NCBI RefSeq assembly: GCF_000719775.1
Contig: NZ_JOHR01000016.1
Location: forward strand, 62,001 to 126,000
DNA from: Streptomyces sp. NRRL F-5135
GTDB taxonomy: Bacteria > Actinomycetota > Actinomycetes > Streptomycetales > Streptomycetaceae
DNA length: 64,000 nucleotides
Direction: 5' to 3'
In this document: piece by piece, positions 53,373 through 62,947 of the stretch
Numbering within the stretch: position 1 is the first letter of the stretch
Layout of the letters: every line of letters starts with the position of its first letter
Notes under the pieces: model-generated
Database searches by the model: none
Told to the model about the DNA's origin: nothing
The model's input: the letters and a program-made list of their open reading frames with translations, nothing else
Translations under genes and position numbers: made by a program

Positions 53373-55738
53373 TACGCGGCCCTCCTGTTCGTGTTCTTGA
53401 CGGCCTTACCGGTCCCACCGGTCCTGCCGGTCTTCTCGGTCCGGTCGGTTGTCCTGGTCCCGCCCGTCGCGGCGGCGGTGGACACGGAAGCCGCCCCGGG
53501 CGCCCGTACGCCGGCCCTCTGGCCGTCGGCTCCCCGGCGCCCGGCACCCTGGGCTCCGGCCCCTCGCGTTCCGCCGGCCCCTCGCTTTCCGAATTCGCCC
53601 TGGACGTCCCTGACCAGCCCGGCGATGCTGTCGGCCCGCAGTTCGTCCAGGGTGACGGCCGTACCGCCCAGCGCGCCCGCGAGTGTTCCGGCCAGCCCGA
53701 GCCGTACCGGCCCCGACTCGCAGTCCACGACCACCGCCGCCGTCCCCTCCGCCGCGTGCAGCCGCGCCGCTCGCGTCGCCAGCCCCAGCGGGTCCCCGCC
53801 GCCCGTCGCCCGCCCGTCCGTCACGACCACCAGCAGCGGGCGCCGCACGGGATCCCGCAGCCGCTCCACCCGCAGGACGTCATGGGCCTTCAGCAACCCG
53901 GCGGCGAGCGGTGTCCGCCCGCCCGTCGGCAGCGTGTCCAGCCGGGCCGCCGCCGCGTCGACCGACGACGTCGGCGGCAGCGCGAGCGCCGCTTCCTTCC
54001 CGCGGAAGGTGACCAGGCCGACCTTGTCGCGCCGCTGGTAGGCGTCCAGCAGCAGTGAGAGCACCGCCCCCTTCACCGCGCTCATGCGCTGCCGGGCCGC
54101 CATCGACCCGGACGCGTCGACCAGGAACAGCACCAGGTTCCCCTCGCGGCCCTCCCGGGTCGCCTGCCGCAGGTCGTCCCGGCGGACCACCAGCCCGGGG
54201 CCGGAGCGCCCGCGCGCCCGCTGGTGCGGCGCCGCCGCCCTGACCGTGGCCGACAGGTGAAGCTTGGTCAGGACGCTCCGGGGGCGCCGGGAGCCCGTCG
54301 TCCTGCCGTGCTCCGTACGGGCCCGGGAGCGGCGTCCTGCCGCGCCCTCGCCGAGCCCCGGCACGCTGAGCGTCTTCGTACGGAACGGTTCCCCGGCCCG
54401 TACGGCGGACCGTTCCCCGGCTCCGGGCCCGGCCGCCGGGCCCGAGCCGTCCGGGGCCCGGGGCCGTTCCTGACCGGGCCGCTGCTCCGCGGCGTCGGGC
54501 GCGGTACCGTCCTCGCCGGGTGCCTCGTCCCGTCCGGGCGCGGCCGGCTCTCGCGGACCGGCCTGCGGCGGCGGGCCGTCCTCGTCCGCGGGACCGCCGT
54601 TCCCGTTCCCGCCCCCGCCCCCGTCCCCGGGGCCGTCCGGGCCGGGGCCGTCCGGGCCGGAGCCGTCGCCGGCCGGACCGCCGTCCGGACCGCCGTCCGG
54701 ATCCTCCGGGCCCGGGTCGTCGTCCCCGGCGAACTCCTCCAGCGTCTCGTCCAGCTTGTCCTCGTCCAGCCCCGGCGCGTCGAAGGGCGAGCGCCGCCGC
54801 CGGTGGGGGAGCGCCAGCAGCGCGGCCTGCCGTACGTCCGCGGCCGTGACGTCCGTACGCCCCGCCCACGCGGCCAGCGCCACGGCGGTCCGCGCCATCA
54901 CGATGTCCGCCCGCATCCCGTCCACCTCGAACGCGGCGCAGGTCGCGGCTATCTGCCGGAGCGCGGTGTCCCCCAGCCGTACCTCCGGCAGCAACGCGCG
55001 CGCGGCGACGATCCGCGTCCGCAGCGCGTCCTCCTCGTCGGCCCAGCGCGCGGCGAACCCGGCCGGATCGTCGTCGTACGCGAGCCGCCGCCGTACGACC
55101 TCCACCCGCTCGTCCGGCTCGCGCGAGGCCGCGACCTCCACCGTCAGCCCGAAGCGGTCGAGCAGCTGCGGCCGCAGCTCGCCCTCCTCCGGATTCATCG
55201 TCCCGACGAGCAGGAAACGGGCGGCGTGCCGTACGGAGACGCCCTCGCGCTCGACGTACGACGACCCCATGGCCGCCGCGTCCAGCAACGAGTCGATCAG
55301 GTGGTCGTGCAGCAGGTTGACCTCGTCGACGTACAGCACCCCGCGGTGCGCCTCGGCGAGCAGCCCCGGCTCGAACGCCTTCACGCCCTCCGCCAGGGCG
55401 CGTTCGATGTCCAGCGCGCCGACGAGCCGGTCCTCCGACGCGCCCACCGGCAGCTCGACCATCCGGGCGGCCCGGGCCGCACCGGGGCGCCCGGGCTCGT
55501 GCGGTCCGTCCGGGCAGCGCGGATCGGGCGCGGCGGGATCACAGCTGAACCGGCACCCGCCGACCACCGACACCTCGGGCAGCAGCGTGGCCAGGGCGCG
55601 CACGGCCGTGGACTTCGCCGTGCCCTTCTCGCCCCGGACCAGGACTCCGCCGACCGCCGGGCTGACCGCGTTCAGCAGCAGGCCGAGCCGCAGATCGTCC
55701 ATCCCCACCACGGCGGTGAACGGGAAAGGGGTGCTCAT
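53372..55738 (-). CDS. Fused ChlI/ChlD-type chelatase ATPase subunit (cobalt chelatase)
   Basis: 788 aa. AAA+ domain (residues about 5-320): Walker A GEKGTAKS at 36-43, Walker B GVLYVDEVNLL at 133-143, sensor FLLVGTMNPEEGELRPQLLDRFGL. An acidic Pro/Gly/Asp linker (about 345-480) follows, then a von Willebrand A domain with MIDAS DASGS starting at D541 and VVVTDGRATGGGDP. The last 75 residues are basic low complexity. In actinobacteria this fused protein is the partner of CobN for cobalt insertion. CobN itself is not in this window. 112 nt separate it from cobQ upstream. Confidence 0.93.
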   Translation of the reverse strand: MSTPFPFTAVVGMDDLRLGLLLNAVSPAVGGVLVRGEKGTAKSTAVRALATLLPEVSVVGGCRFSCDPAAPDPRCPDGPHEPGRPGAARAARMVELPVGASEDRLVGALDIERALAEGVKAFEPGLLAEAHRGVLYVDEVNLLHDHLIDSLLDAAAMGSSYVEREGVSVRHAARFLLVGTMNPEEGELRPQLLDRFGLTVEVAASREPDERVEVVRRRLAYDDDPAGFAARWADEEDALRTRIVAARALLPEVRLGDTALRQIAATCAAFEVDGMRADIVMARTAVALAAWAGRTDVTAADVRQAALLALPHRRRRSPFDAPGLDEDKLDETLEEFAGDDDPGPEDPDGGPDGGPAGDGSGPDGPGPDGPGDGGGGGNGNGGPADEDGPPPQAGPREPAAPGRDEAPGEDGTAPDAAEQRPGQERPRAPDGSGPAAGPGAGERSAVRAGEPFRTKTLSVPGLGEGAAGRRSRARTEHGRTTGSRRPRSVLTKLHLSATVRAAAPHQRARGRSGPGLVVRRDDLRQATREGREGNLVLFLVDASGSMAARQRMSAVKGAVLSLLLDAYQRRDKVGLVTFRGKEAALALPPTSSVDAAAARLDTLPTGGRTPLAAGLLKAHDVLRVERLRDPVRRPLLVVVTDGRATGGGDPLGLATRAARLHAAEGTAAVVVDCESGPVRLGLAGTLAGALGGTAVTLDELRADSIAGLVRDVQGEFGKRGAGGTRGAGAQGAGRRGADGQRAGVRAPGAASVSTAAATGGTRTTDRTEKTGRTGGTGKAVKNTNRRAA

Positions 55739-55850
55739 ATGCTGATCGCTCCTTCGAGAGGTTCGCGTACGGCAGCTTGGGTGCGGGGGGCAGGGGGGAC
55801 GGAGCGGACAGAGCGGGCGGGCCGGCCGGGCCGGGTCGGACGTCGAGAGG

Positions 55851-57404
55851 TCACGACGGCGCCCCCGGCGGGACGAACGGCAGTGCCCCGGGCGCCCCCT
55901 CCTCGATCAGCCGCCACAGCGCGTCCGTGTCCGCGTGCTCCTCGACCAGATCGCCGAGAAGGTCGAGCTGTGCCTCGCGCAGCACGCCGAAGCTCGTGTC
56001 GGGCGCCGGTACGAAACGCCGGCCCGCGGCCCGCGCCGCCTCCGTCAGGAACGCCCGCCGGAACGCGTCGCTCTCCAGCGCCCCGTGCCAGTGCGTTCCC
56101 TGCACGGACCCCACCCGGCAGCCGTCCAGCGCGCGCCCCGCCTCGTCGGAGGCGAACGCCTCGCCGCCGAGCACCCGGGCGACGCCATGGTGGATCTCGT
56201 ACCCCTCGACAGGTTCGCCGAGCGCCACACCGGCCGGCCGGGCCAGCGTCTTCTCGCGCGCGAACCGGACCCGTACGGGCAGCAGTCCCAGCCCGGCCAC
56301 CGTGCCGGCCCGCGACTCCACCTCGTCGTCGATGCGCTCGCCCAGGATCTGGTAGCCCCCGCAGATCCCCAGCACCGGGCGCCCCTCGGCGGCCCGCCGG
56401 GCGAGCGCGTCGGCGAGGCCGCGCTCCCGCAGCCACTCCAGGGCCCGCACCGTGCCGCGCGTGCCCGGCACCACGGCGAGGTCCGCGTCCGCCAGTTCCT
56501 CCGGCCGGTCCACGAAGCGGACCACGACCCCCGGTTCGGCGGCCAGCGCGTCCACGTCCGTGAAGTTGGACATGAGCGGTACGGCGCAGACCGCGACCCG
56601 CAGCACGTCCTCGCCGTACGGGGCCGCCGGCCGCGACTCGCGCACCGCCCCGCGCAGCGACACCCGCAGGCCGTCCTCCTCGTCGATGCCCAGGCCGTGC
56701 CGCCACGGCAGGACGCCCACCGTGGGCCGCCCCGTCAGCGCGCGCAGCATGTCGAGCCCCGGCTCCAGCAGGGACACGTCCCCCCGGAACTTGTTGACCA
56801 GATAACCCGCCACCAGCGCCTGGTCCTCGGGGCTCAGCAGCGCGGTCGTCCCGAAGAAGGAGGCGAAGACCCCGCCGCGGTCGATGTCCCCGACCACGAC
56901 CACCGGCAGCCGCGCGGCCCGCGCGATGCCCATGTTCACGATGTCGGTACGGCGCAGATTGATCTCCGCCGGGCTGCCCGCTCCCTCGCAGATCACCGCG
57001 TCGTAGCCGCTCCGCAGCTCCTCCAGGCACTCCAGGACCGGCCCGAGCAGCGCCTCCTGCCGCCCGCCGTGGTAACCGCGGGCACTGAGCTCGCCCACCG
57101 GACGGCCCATCAGCACCACCTGGCTGCTGCGGTCGCTGCCCGGTTTCAGCAGGACGGGATTCATCAGCGCGGTCGGTTCCACCCGTGCCGCCTGCGCCTG
57201 CATCGCCTGTGCCCGGCCGATCTCCGCGCCCTCACGGGTCACGAACGAGTTCAGCGACATGTTCTGTCCCTTGAAGGGCGCCACCTTCACGCCCCGGCGC
57301 ACGAGCCAGCGGCAGATTCCCGCCGTCACCACGCTCTTGCCCGCGTCGGAGGTGGTCCCGGCGATCAGCAGCCCGCCCCCGCGCCCCCGCCCGTTCCGGC
57401 TCAT
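55851..57404 (-). CDS. cobQ: Cobyric acid synthase
   Basis: 517 aa glutamine-dependent enzyme amidating the b, d, e and g side chains of adenosylcobyrinic diamide. ATP site [64 protein letters not shown]; glutaminase nucleophile in [15 protein letters not shown] and His in [11 protein letters not shown]. Start ATG 57404 overlaps the cobD stop by 4 nt (ATGA). Confidence 0.97.
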   Translation of the reverse strand: MSRNGRGRGGGLLIAGTTSDAGKSVVTAGICRWLVRRGVKVAPFKGQNMSLNSFVTREGAEIGRAQAMQAQAARVEPTALMNPVLLKPGSDRSSQVVLMGRPVGELSARGYHGGRQEALLGPVLECLEELRSGYDAVICEGAGSPAEINLRRTDIVNMGIARAARLPVVVVGDIDRGGVFASFFGTTALLSPEDQALVAGYLVNKFRGDVSLLEPGLDMLRALTGRPTVGVLPWRHGLGIDEEDGLRVSLRGAVRESRPAAPYGEDVLRVAVCAVPLMSNFTDVDALAAEPGVVVRFVDRPEELADADLAVVPGTRGTVRALEWLRERGLADALARRAAEGRPVLGICGGYQILGERIDDEVESRAGTVAGLGLLPVRVRFAREKTLARPAGVALGEPVEGYEIHHGVARVLGGEAFASDEAGRALDGCRVGSVQGTHWHGALESDAFRRAFLTEAARAAGRRFVPAPDTSFGVLREAQLDLLGDLVEEHADTDALWRLIEEGAPGALPFVPPGAPS

Positions 57405-58597
57405 GCCCCGCGCCCCTTCCCCGCTGACGTCGTACGCCGTTCCGCGGCGTGCCGCAGCGCGCCGTACGCGAACCGCCCCGCGACACAGGTCATCAGGGCG
57501 AGCGCGGACACCCGGCCGGACAGCCGCACGGCCCGCTCGATGTCCGGGACCTCGACGGGCCGCCCCTCGCCGTTCAGGACGGGCCGGTGCTCCACGCGCC
57601 CGGCGTACGCCAGGGTGCCCCCGAGCCGTACGCCCAGCGCGCCGGCGAACGCCGCCTCCACCGGCCCCGCGTTCGGGCTCGGATGACGGTGCGCGTCCGC
57701 GCGCAGCGCCCGGAGCGCGCCGCGCGGATCGCCGCCCGCCACCACGGCCAGGGCGGCCGTCAGCCGGGCGCCCGGCCATCCGGCGAGGTCGTCGAGGCGG
57801 GCCGAGGCCCAGCCGAACCGGCGGTGGCGCGGTGACAGGTGACCCACCATCGCGTCCAGCGTGTTCACCGCCCGGAAGCCCACCAGCCCCGGCACCCCCG
57901 CGACGGCGCCCCAGACGAGCGCCCCCACGACGGCGTCGGAGGTGTTCTCCGCGACGGACTCCACCACCGCGCGCGCGATCTGCCCGCCGTCCAGGGCCTG
58001 CGGGTCGCGCCCGCACAGGTGTGGCAGCCGCTGCCGGGCGAGGCCGAGGTCCCCCGCGGCGAGTGCCTCGCCGATGGCGCGGGCCTCCCGCCCCAGTGAG
58101 GTACCGCCGACGACGGCCCAGGTGGCGGCGGCGGTCAGGGCGACGGGTGCGAGCGCGCCGGGGGAGGCCGGGGGAGCGGGGGCGGCGGCGGTGTCACCAC
58201 GCGCGACGCGTACGTCTCGCACGCCCCACAGGTCCCGCGCGCCACCTACTTCGCGTACGCCGCGCACTCCGCGTATGCCGCGTATGCCGCGTACGCCGCG
58301 CACTCCGCGTATGCCGCGTACGCCGCGCACTCCGCGTACGCCGCGCGCGGCGAGTGCCGCGACCGTGACGGCTCCACCGGCGCACACCGCCGTGTGCAGT
58401 GCGCCCCAGCCCCGGTGATCGCGCCACAGGACTCGTTCCACGGCCCCCGCGGCCCTGCCGAACGCCGCGACGGGATGCCCCCGGCGCGGATCACCGAGCA
58501 GCCGGTCGGCCACGAGGCCGGCGGCGGCACCGTACGCGAAAACCCGCTCGGCGGCCGGACCACGGCCGCCCGCGGCGGCTGAACCGCAGCCAGGCAT
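57401..58597 (-). CDS. cobD: Adenosylcobinamide-phosphate synthase (CobD/CbiB)
   Basis: 398 aa membrane protein joining aminopropanol phosphate to cobyric acid. Family blocks: [104 protein letters not shown] and [23 protein letters not shown]. Residues 85-116 are an unusual VRG/IRG tandem stretch inserted between the first membrane segments. It is first gene of the cobD-Q-chelatase-O-B operon and directly follows a cobalamin riboswitch. Confidence 0.96.
   Translation of the reverse strand: MPGCGSAAAGGRGPAAERVFAYGAAAGLVADRLLGDPRRGHPVAAFGRAAGAVERVLWRDHRGWGALHTAVCAGGAVTVAALAARGVRGVRGVRGIRGVRGVRGIRGIRGVRGVREVGGARDLWGVRDVRVARGDTAAAPAPPASPGALAPVALTAAATWAVVGGTSLGREARAIGEALAAGDLGLARQRLPHLCGRDPQALDGGQIARAVVESVAENTSDAVVGALVWGAVAGVPGLVGFRAVNTLDAMVGHLSPRHRRFGWASARLDDLAGWPGARLTAALAVVAGGDPRGALRALRADAHRHPSPNAGPVEAAFAGALGVRLGGTLAYAGRVEHRPVLNGEGRPVEVPDIERAVRLSGRVSALALMTCVAGRFAYGALRHAAERRTTSAGKGRGA
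58250..58345 (-). repeat. 9-bp tandem repeats inside cobD
   Basis: About ten copies of CGCGTACGC, CGCGTATGC or CGCGCACTC (plus-strand reading) in a row encode (V/I)RGVRG-type residues 85-116 of CobD. The period of 9 keeps the frame, so copy number can change without frameshift. Confidence 0.88.
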
Positions 58598-58639
58598 GGC
58601 GAATCGTCCTCACTCAGGGTCCGCGCCCCGGCTCGACGT

Positions 58640-58800
58640 GACGCGGCGGCGAGAGTTCCTGGCTCCTGCGAGCGGCGCCCGGGGTGGGACGGCGCTCACA
58701 GTGACAGTGGCGGGACCGCGCCGGATTCGCACCGGCTTCCTCTCCATGCCGCCGTGTATGGCCCCGGAAGTCCACCACGCTCGAGAACACCCGTCAACTC
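58640..58800 (-). promoter_or_regulatory. Cobalamin riboswitch
   Basis: Reading leftward: GAAGCCGGTGCGAATCCGGC and then GCGGTCCCGCCACTGT (58701-58740), the core of cobalamin riboswitches, followed by the 3' element GGAGCCAGGAACTC (about 58652-58668). Ends are approximate. It lies 50 nt upstream of cobD and should shut down the operon when adenosylcobalamin is plentiful. Confidence 0.95.
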
Positions 58801-58905
58801 GTCCTTGACCTGCGACGGAACAGTGTGCCGAGCCCCACACGAGGCCGTGTCGTCCCTATATGGGCCCTCTTGCGGCACGAGTGGCACAGGGGCGGCACGA
58901 GAGGC

Positions 58906-58950
58906 AGGAGTCGGCCCCGGCACACACCTGGTGCGCCGGGGCCGACTCCT
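58906..58950 (-). terminator. Hairpin terminator upstream of riboswitch
   Basis: 16-bp stem AGGAGTCGGCCCCGGC (58906-58921) with 58935-58950. It ends the leftward small membrane protein (and possibly pit) transcript before the cob control region. Confidence 0.85.
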
Positions 58951-59006
58951 CTGTGTAATCCCGCGGGCTCGTGGGCGCGGCCGGCGCCGCCGCCCGCCGC
59001 GCCGGG

Positions 59007-59234
59007 TCAGGCGACGATCAGATAGATCCCGTACGCCACCGCCGCCGCGCACAGCGCGAAGCAGGCGTAGGCCAGCACCTGCCCCGTGCGGGCGGCGCCG
59101 CCCGCGCTCCGGGCCCCGGCGGACTCCTGCCTGGCCAGGCTCACCACGCCCAGGGCGAACAGGCCCACGAGGGCGACCGTGGCCGCGAGGCTCACGCCGA
59201 AGACGGCTCCCAGGGCCGCCCAGTCGATGTTCAT
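59007..59234 (-). CDS. Small two-helix membrane protein
   Basis: 75 aa from ATG 59234 with GGAGCGGAG upstream. Two hydrophobic segments (GAVFGVSLAATVALVGLFALGV and GQVLAYACFALCAAAVAYGIYLIVA) joined by a short polar loop with ARQESAGARS. It starts 91 nt after the pit stop on the same strand, an arrangement I recall from Streptomyces, so it may accompany the phosphate transporter. Function unknown. Confidence 0.85.
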   Translation of the reverse strand: MNIDWAALGAVFGVSLAATVALVGLFALGVVSLARQESAGARSAGGAARTGQVLAYACFALCAAAVAYGIYLIVA

Positions 59235-59325
59235 CGTCTTCTCCGCTCCTCTGATCCTCTGGTCACGCGCGCTTGCGATGGTGCGATCCCGCGGCTCCGC
59301 CCTCCCGCGGAGCCGCGGGGACCCC

Positions 59326-60606
59326 TCAGACCGAGGCGGTACGCGCCGGCTCGCCGGCGGGGCCCGCCGGGGCCTGGATGGTGGCCGACAGGTCCTGGGC
59401 GGTGCCCGCCACCGGCGGCGGGGCGACGGCCGCGACGGCGGTGGTCACGACCCCCGCGGGCTCGGGAACACCGGTGGTCCCGGCGTCCGTGCCCGCCGTG
59501 CCGGCGCCGGTCTCCGTGACGTTGGTGTGGTCGACCGGCTTGCGGCGCGAGGCGTACCAGATCGCACCGGAGGACGCGACCAGCAGCACGGCGACGACCG
59601 TGACGCCCCAGGTGCCCTGGCCCGTCAGGAACTCGGCGCCCGCGGCCACCAGGCCCGCCGCCGGCAGGGTCAGGCCCCAGGCGACGAACATCCGGGTGGC
59701 GGTGGACCAGCGGACCACACCGCCCTTGCGGCCGAGGCCCGCGCCCATCACGGCACCGGAGCAGGACTGCGTCGTGGAGAGCGAGAAACCCAGGTGGGAG
59801 GAGGCCAGGATGACGGTCGCCGCGCTGGTCTGGGCGGCGAATCCCTGCTGGGGCCGGAGGTCGGTCAGGCCCGTGCCCATGGTGCGGATGATGCGCCAGC
59901 CGCCGAGGTACGTGCCGAGCGCGATCGCGACACCGGCGGAGACGATGACCCACAGCGGGGGGTTGGCGCCGGGCGCGAGCACGCCGCCGGTGACCAGCGC
60001 GAGCGTGATGACGCCCATCGTCTTCTGCGCGTCGTTCGTGCCGTGCGCGAGGGAGACGAGCCCCGCCGAGGCGATCTGGCCCGCGCGGTAGCCCTTGGCC
60101 GTGGCCTTGTCGTCGGCGTGCCGTCCCAGGCGGAACGTGAGCCGGGTGGCCAGCAGCGCGGCGACCCCGGCGACCAGGGGCGCGGCGAGCGCGGGGATGA
60201 GGATCTTGGTGACGACCACACCGCCGTTGACGCCGGAGGCGCCGACGGACATCAGCGTGGCGCCGATCAGGCCGCCGAAGAGCGCGTGCGAGGAACTGGA
60301 CGGCAGCCCGAGCAGCCAGGTGAGCAGGTTCCAGAGGATGGCGCCGACGAGCGCCGCGAAGATCACCTCTGTCCGGATGCCCTCTTCGTTGATGAGTCCG
60401 CCGGAGATCGTCTTGGCGACCTCGACGGACAGGAAAGCGCCGACGAGATTCAGCACGGCCGACATGGCCACCGCTGTCTTGGGCTTGAGCGCGCCGGTCG
60501 AGATGGTCGTCGCCATCGCGTTGGCGGTGTCGTGGAAACCGTTCGTGAAATCGAACACGAGGGCTGTCGCGATCACGATCGCGAGCAGCAGCGTGATGTG
60601 TTCCAT
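59326..60606 (-). CDS. pit: Low-affinity inorganic phosphate transporter Pit
   Basis: 426 aa PiT-family permease for metal-phosphate symport. About ten helices in two inverted halves, each with the PiT signature: DFTNGFHDTANAMATTISTGAL near residue 19, and SLAHGTNDAQKTMGVITLAL in the second half. GLPSSSSHALFGGLIGA is a typical substrate-region motif and is echoed by STTQSCSGAVMGAG. The last 75 residues are a cytoplasmic Ala/Pro/Thr-rich tail. Start ATG 60606. Three Pho-box repeats lie immediately upstream. Confidence 0.95.
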   Translation of the reverse strand: MEHITLLLAIVIATALVFDFTNGFHDTANAMATTISTGALKPKTAVAMSAVLNLVGAFLSVEVAKTISGGLINEEGIRTEVIFAALVGAILWNLLTWLLGLPSSSSHALFGGLIGATLMSVGASGVNGGVVVTKILIPALAAPLVAGVAALLATRLTFRLGRHADDKATAKGYRAGQIASAGLVSLAHGTNDAQKTMGVITLALVTGGVLAPGANPPLWVIVSAGVAIALGTYLGGWRIIRTMGTGLTDLRPQQGFAAQTSAATVILASSHLGFSLSTTQSCSGAVMGAGLGRKGGVVRWSTATRMFVAWGLTLPAAGLVAAGAEFLTGQGTWGVTVVAVLLVASSGAIWYASRRKPVDHTNVTETGAGTAGTDAGTTGVPEPAGVVTTAVAAVAPPPVAGTAQDLSATIQAPAGPAGEPARTASV

Positions 60607-60635
60607 TTACCCAGGCAATCGTTCGACGTCAGTGG

Positions 60636-60676
60636 CCAAGGTGAACGTAAGGAGTCAGGGTGAACGAGAGATGAAC
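60636..60676 (-). promoter_or_regulatory. Pho boxes upstream of pit
   Basis: On the minus strand GTTCATCTCTC (60666-60676) and GTTCACCCTGA (60655-60665) are adjacent 11-bp units; GTTCACCTTGG (60636-60646) follows after 8 nt. They match the PhoP direct-repeat consensus of Streptomyces well and sit 30-70 nt before the pit start. Confidence 0.85.
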
Positions 60677-60786
60677 TGAAGAGGACTTCGCGGTGACCCT
60701 AGGGGAGGGGCGTCGCCCGGTCCCGGCCGGCTCCCAAGACGCGCCCGCGCCACCTTCGTTCGGCCCAGCCTGACAAGATCTGCCCC

Positions 60787-61527
60787 ATGACTGACCCCAC
60801 TGACTCAACCGGTCCCGTCACCCCGGCCCGTCCCGGGTCGGGCGAGCCCTTGTCGGCCGGGCCCGCGACGGGCGAGCCGCGGGACGCGCGGCTGGCGGAC
60901 GCCTGGCGGGAGCTCGTGGCCACGGCACGCAGGACGGCGGACGAGGGGCTCGTCGTGGGCACCTCGGGCAATGTCTCGGTCCGGGTCGGTGACCTGGTCC
61001 TCGTCACGCCGAGCGGGGTGCCGTACGAGCGGCTGGGCCCCGACGACCTCATAGCGGTCGGTCTGGACGGCCGGCAGGTCCTCGGCGGGCTGACGCCGAC
61101 CAGCGAGCTGCCGATGCACCTGGCGGTCTACCGCGCCACCACCGCCACCGCCGTGGTGCACACCCACGCGGTGCACGCCACCGCCGTCTCCACCCTCGTT
61201 CCGGAACTCCCCCTCGTCCACTACATGGCCGCGGCCCTCGGCGGCCCCGTCCGGGTCGCCCCGTACGCGCTCTACGGCTCGGAGGAGCTGGCCGCCCACA
61301 TGATGGACGCCCTGCGCGACCGCACCGCGTGCCTCCTGCGCAACCACGGCACGGTCGCCTATGGGGCGAGCCTGGCCCAGGCGTACGACCGCACGGCCCA
61401 GCTGGAGTGGATGTGCCGCCTCTGGCTCACCGCGAGCGCGCTGCCCGGCCGCACGCCCACCCTGCTGTCCGAGGAGCAGGTCGGCGAGGTGGCGGCGAAG
61501 CTCAGGGGGTACGGCCAACGCGGCTGA
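60787..61527 (+). CDS. Class II aldolase/adducin family protein
   Basis: 246 aa zinc aldolase of the fuculose-phosphate type. GTSGNVSVRVGDLVLVTPSGVPYERL holds the phosphate-binding loop; E107 in TSELPMH is the usual catalytic acid position; zinc ligands H125 and H127 (VHTHAVHATA) and H187 (LRNHGTVAYG). The first 33 residues are a low-complexity extension. ATG 60787 lies 7 nt after CAAGAT (60774-60779) without a Shine-Dalgarno, suggesting leaderless mRNA. Substrate is uncertain (fuculose, ribulose or methylthioribulose phosphate). Confidence 0.9.
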   Translation: MTDPTDSTGPVTPARPGSGEPLSAGPATGEPRDARLADAWRELVATARRTADEGLVVGTSGNVSVRVGDLVLVTPSGVPYERLGPDDLIAVGLDGRQVLGGLTPTSELPMHLAVYRATTATAVVHTHAVHATAVSTLVPELPLVHYMAAALGGPVRVAPYALYGSEELAAHMMDALRDRTACLLRNHGTVAYGASLAQAYDRTAQLEWMCRLWLTASALPGRTPTLLSEEQVGEVAAKLRGYGQRG

Positions 61528-61664
61528 GCGCCCGCCGCTCGCCCGCCGTCGGCCGTCCGCCCCGGCGTACCCGAGGCCCGGTGCTCCCCGTTCACCCGCC
61601 CGCCCGTACCTCTTCGGGACCCGCCCGCTGGCCGGGTGGGCCCCCGAGCGGTGACACTGGGACG

Positions 61665-62792
61665 GTGCGCCCGGCGACAGCGACGGCAGCGGCCGTCTCC
61701 ACAGTGCTCGGGGTCGGCGCGGCCGCGGTCGCCGCCGGCCGGTACGCCGGCGATGCCGCCCTGAAGCCGCCGCCGGACGGCGCCCTGCCGGGCGACCCCC
61801 GCCTCACCGTGCACGCCACTGCCGCCGGACAGGTCACCCTGACCCGCTGCCTGGCGTCCCTGCGCCCCGGTACGTACGGCATCCAGGGGCCCGACGTCCA
61901 CGCGGTCGTCGGACCCGTACTGGACGGGGTGGAGCACGCCGCCGACACGGTGGTGCGCCGGCTGGTGAGGGTCGGCCGCGGCAGCCTGGCGCCCGGCTCA
62001 CGGGTCCGCGTCACCCCGCAGCTGTACAGCGGCGATCCCACCACCGCCCTCGGCATCGACCACAAGGAGGTGTGGATCCCGGGCCCCCTCGGGGCCGTGC
62101 CCGCCTGGTACGTGCCCGGCTCGCGCGACACCTGGGTGATCACCGTGCACGGGCTCGGCACCACCCGTGAACATCCCATGAACCTGCTGGGGTTCCTGAC
62201 CTCCCTGCGGATTCCCGTGCTCGGCGTCGCCTACCGGGGCGACCCCGGCGCGCCCCGGTCCCCGGACGGCATCGGCCACCTCGGCGAGTCCGAGTGGTAC
62301 GACCTGGACGCGGCGATCCGCTACGCCGTCCGCTACGGCGCCGAGCGTGTGATCGTGCACGGCTGGTCGACCGGCGCCGCCATGGCCCTGCTCGCCGCCA
62401 CCGGATCCGCGCTCGCCGACCGGGTCTCCGGGCTGGTGCTCGACTCGCCGGTGCTGGACTGGGAGGCCACCCTGCGCGCGCTGGCCACCGCCCGCAAGGT
62501 GCCCGCGGCGCTGCTGCCCCTCGCGGTGCGGGCGGCCCAGGGGCGGGCCGGGCTCGGCGTCGACCGGCTCCTGCGGGCCACCGAGCCGCCCGGGCTGCGC
62601 GCCCCCACGTTGATCGTCCACGGCCCCGGCGACACCATCGCCCCCTGGCGGCCGTCCCGGGAACTGGCCGGACTCCGGCCGGGACTCGTCACTCTCCACA
62701 CCGTCCAGCACGCTCCGCATGCGGCGATGTGGAACGCCGATCCCGCCGGTTACGAGGAGACCGTCCGCCGCTTCATCACCCCCCTGCTGTAG
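61665..62792 (+). CDS. Alpha/beta hydrolase with N-terminal membrane/signal segment
   Basis: 375 aa from GTG 61665. Residues 1-30 (TATAAAVSTVLGVGAAAVAAGRYAGDAAL) look like a signal anchor. Catalytic triad candidates: Ser in VHGWSTGAAMALL, Asp in IVHGPGDTIAPW, His in HAPHAAMWN; the oxyanion region is ITVHGLGTTREHPMN. The fold is that of actinobacterial membrane-associated hydrolases, sometimes annotated as dienelactone-hydrolase-like. Substrate unknown. It follows the aldolase gene by 137 nt. Confidence 0.88.
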   Translation: MRPATATAAAVSTVLGVGAAAVAAGRYAGDAALKPPPDGALPGDPRLTVHATAAGQVTLTRCLASLRPGTYGIQGPDVHAVVGPVLDGVEHAADTVVRRLVRVGRGSLAPGSRVRVTPQLYSGDPTTALGIDHKEVWIPGPLGAVPAWYVPGSRDTWVITVHGLGTTREHPMNLLGFLTSLRIPVLGVAYRGDPGAPRSPDGIGHLGESEWYDLDAAIRYAVRYGAERVIVHGWSTGAAMALLAATGSALADRVSGLVLDSPVLDWEATLRALATARKVPAALLPLAVRAAQGRAGLGVDRLLRATEPPGLRAPTLIVHGPGDTIAPWRPSRELAGLRPGLVTLHTVQHAPHAAMWNADPAGYEETVRRFITPLL

Positions 62793-62947
62793 CCACGCCC
62801 CACCCGCCCAACAGGCACCTTCCGTCCCGTTCCGGTGACGACGGGACCGTCGGGGAGGCCCGGCCGGACGGGCTTCTGGCACGGCCCGCCTGCCGACGAG
62901 ACGGGTTCCGTTTGGGCTTTCGGCCGGTCACCGGGAAGACTGCCCCC

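Noticed and set aside
55739..55850. cobN remnant between chelatase and cobQ genes
   Set aside because: I checked for CobN-like coding in the 112-nt gap and found only a low-complexity frame with no recognisable CobN sequence.
58194..58427. [18 protein letters not shown] frame over the cobD repeats
   Set aside because: It is an alternative reading of the 9-bp repeats; CobD family blocks on both sides fix the true frame.
59086..60663. 525-codon + frame opposite pit
   Set aside because: Asp/Arg/Gly-rich shadow of a clear polytopic transporter on the other strand.
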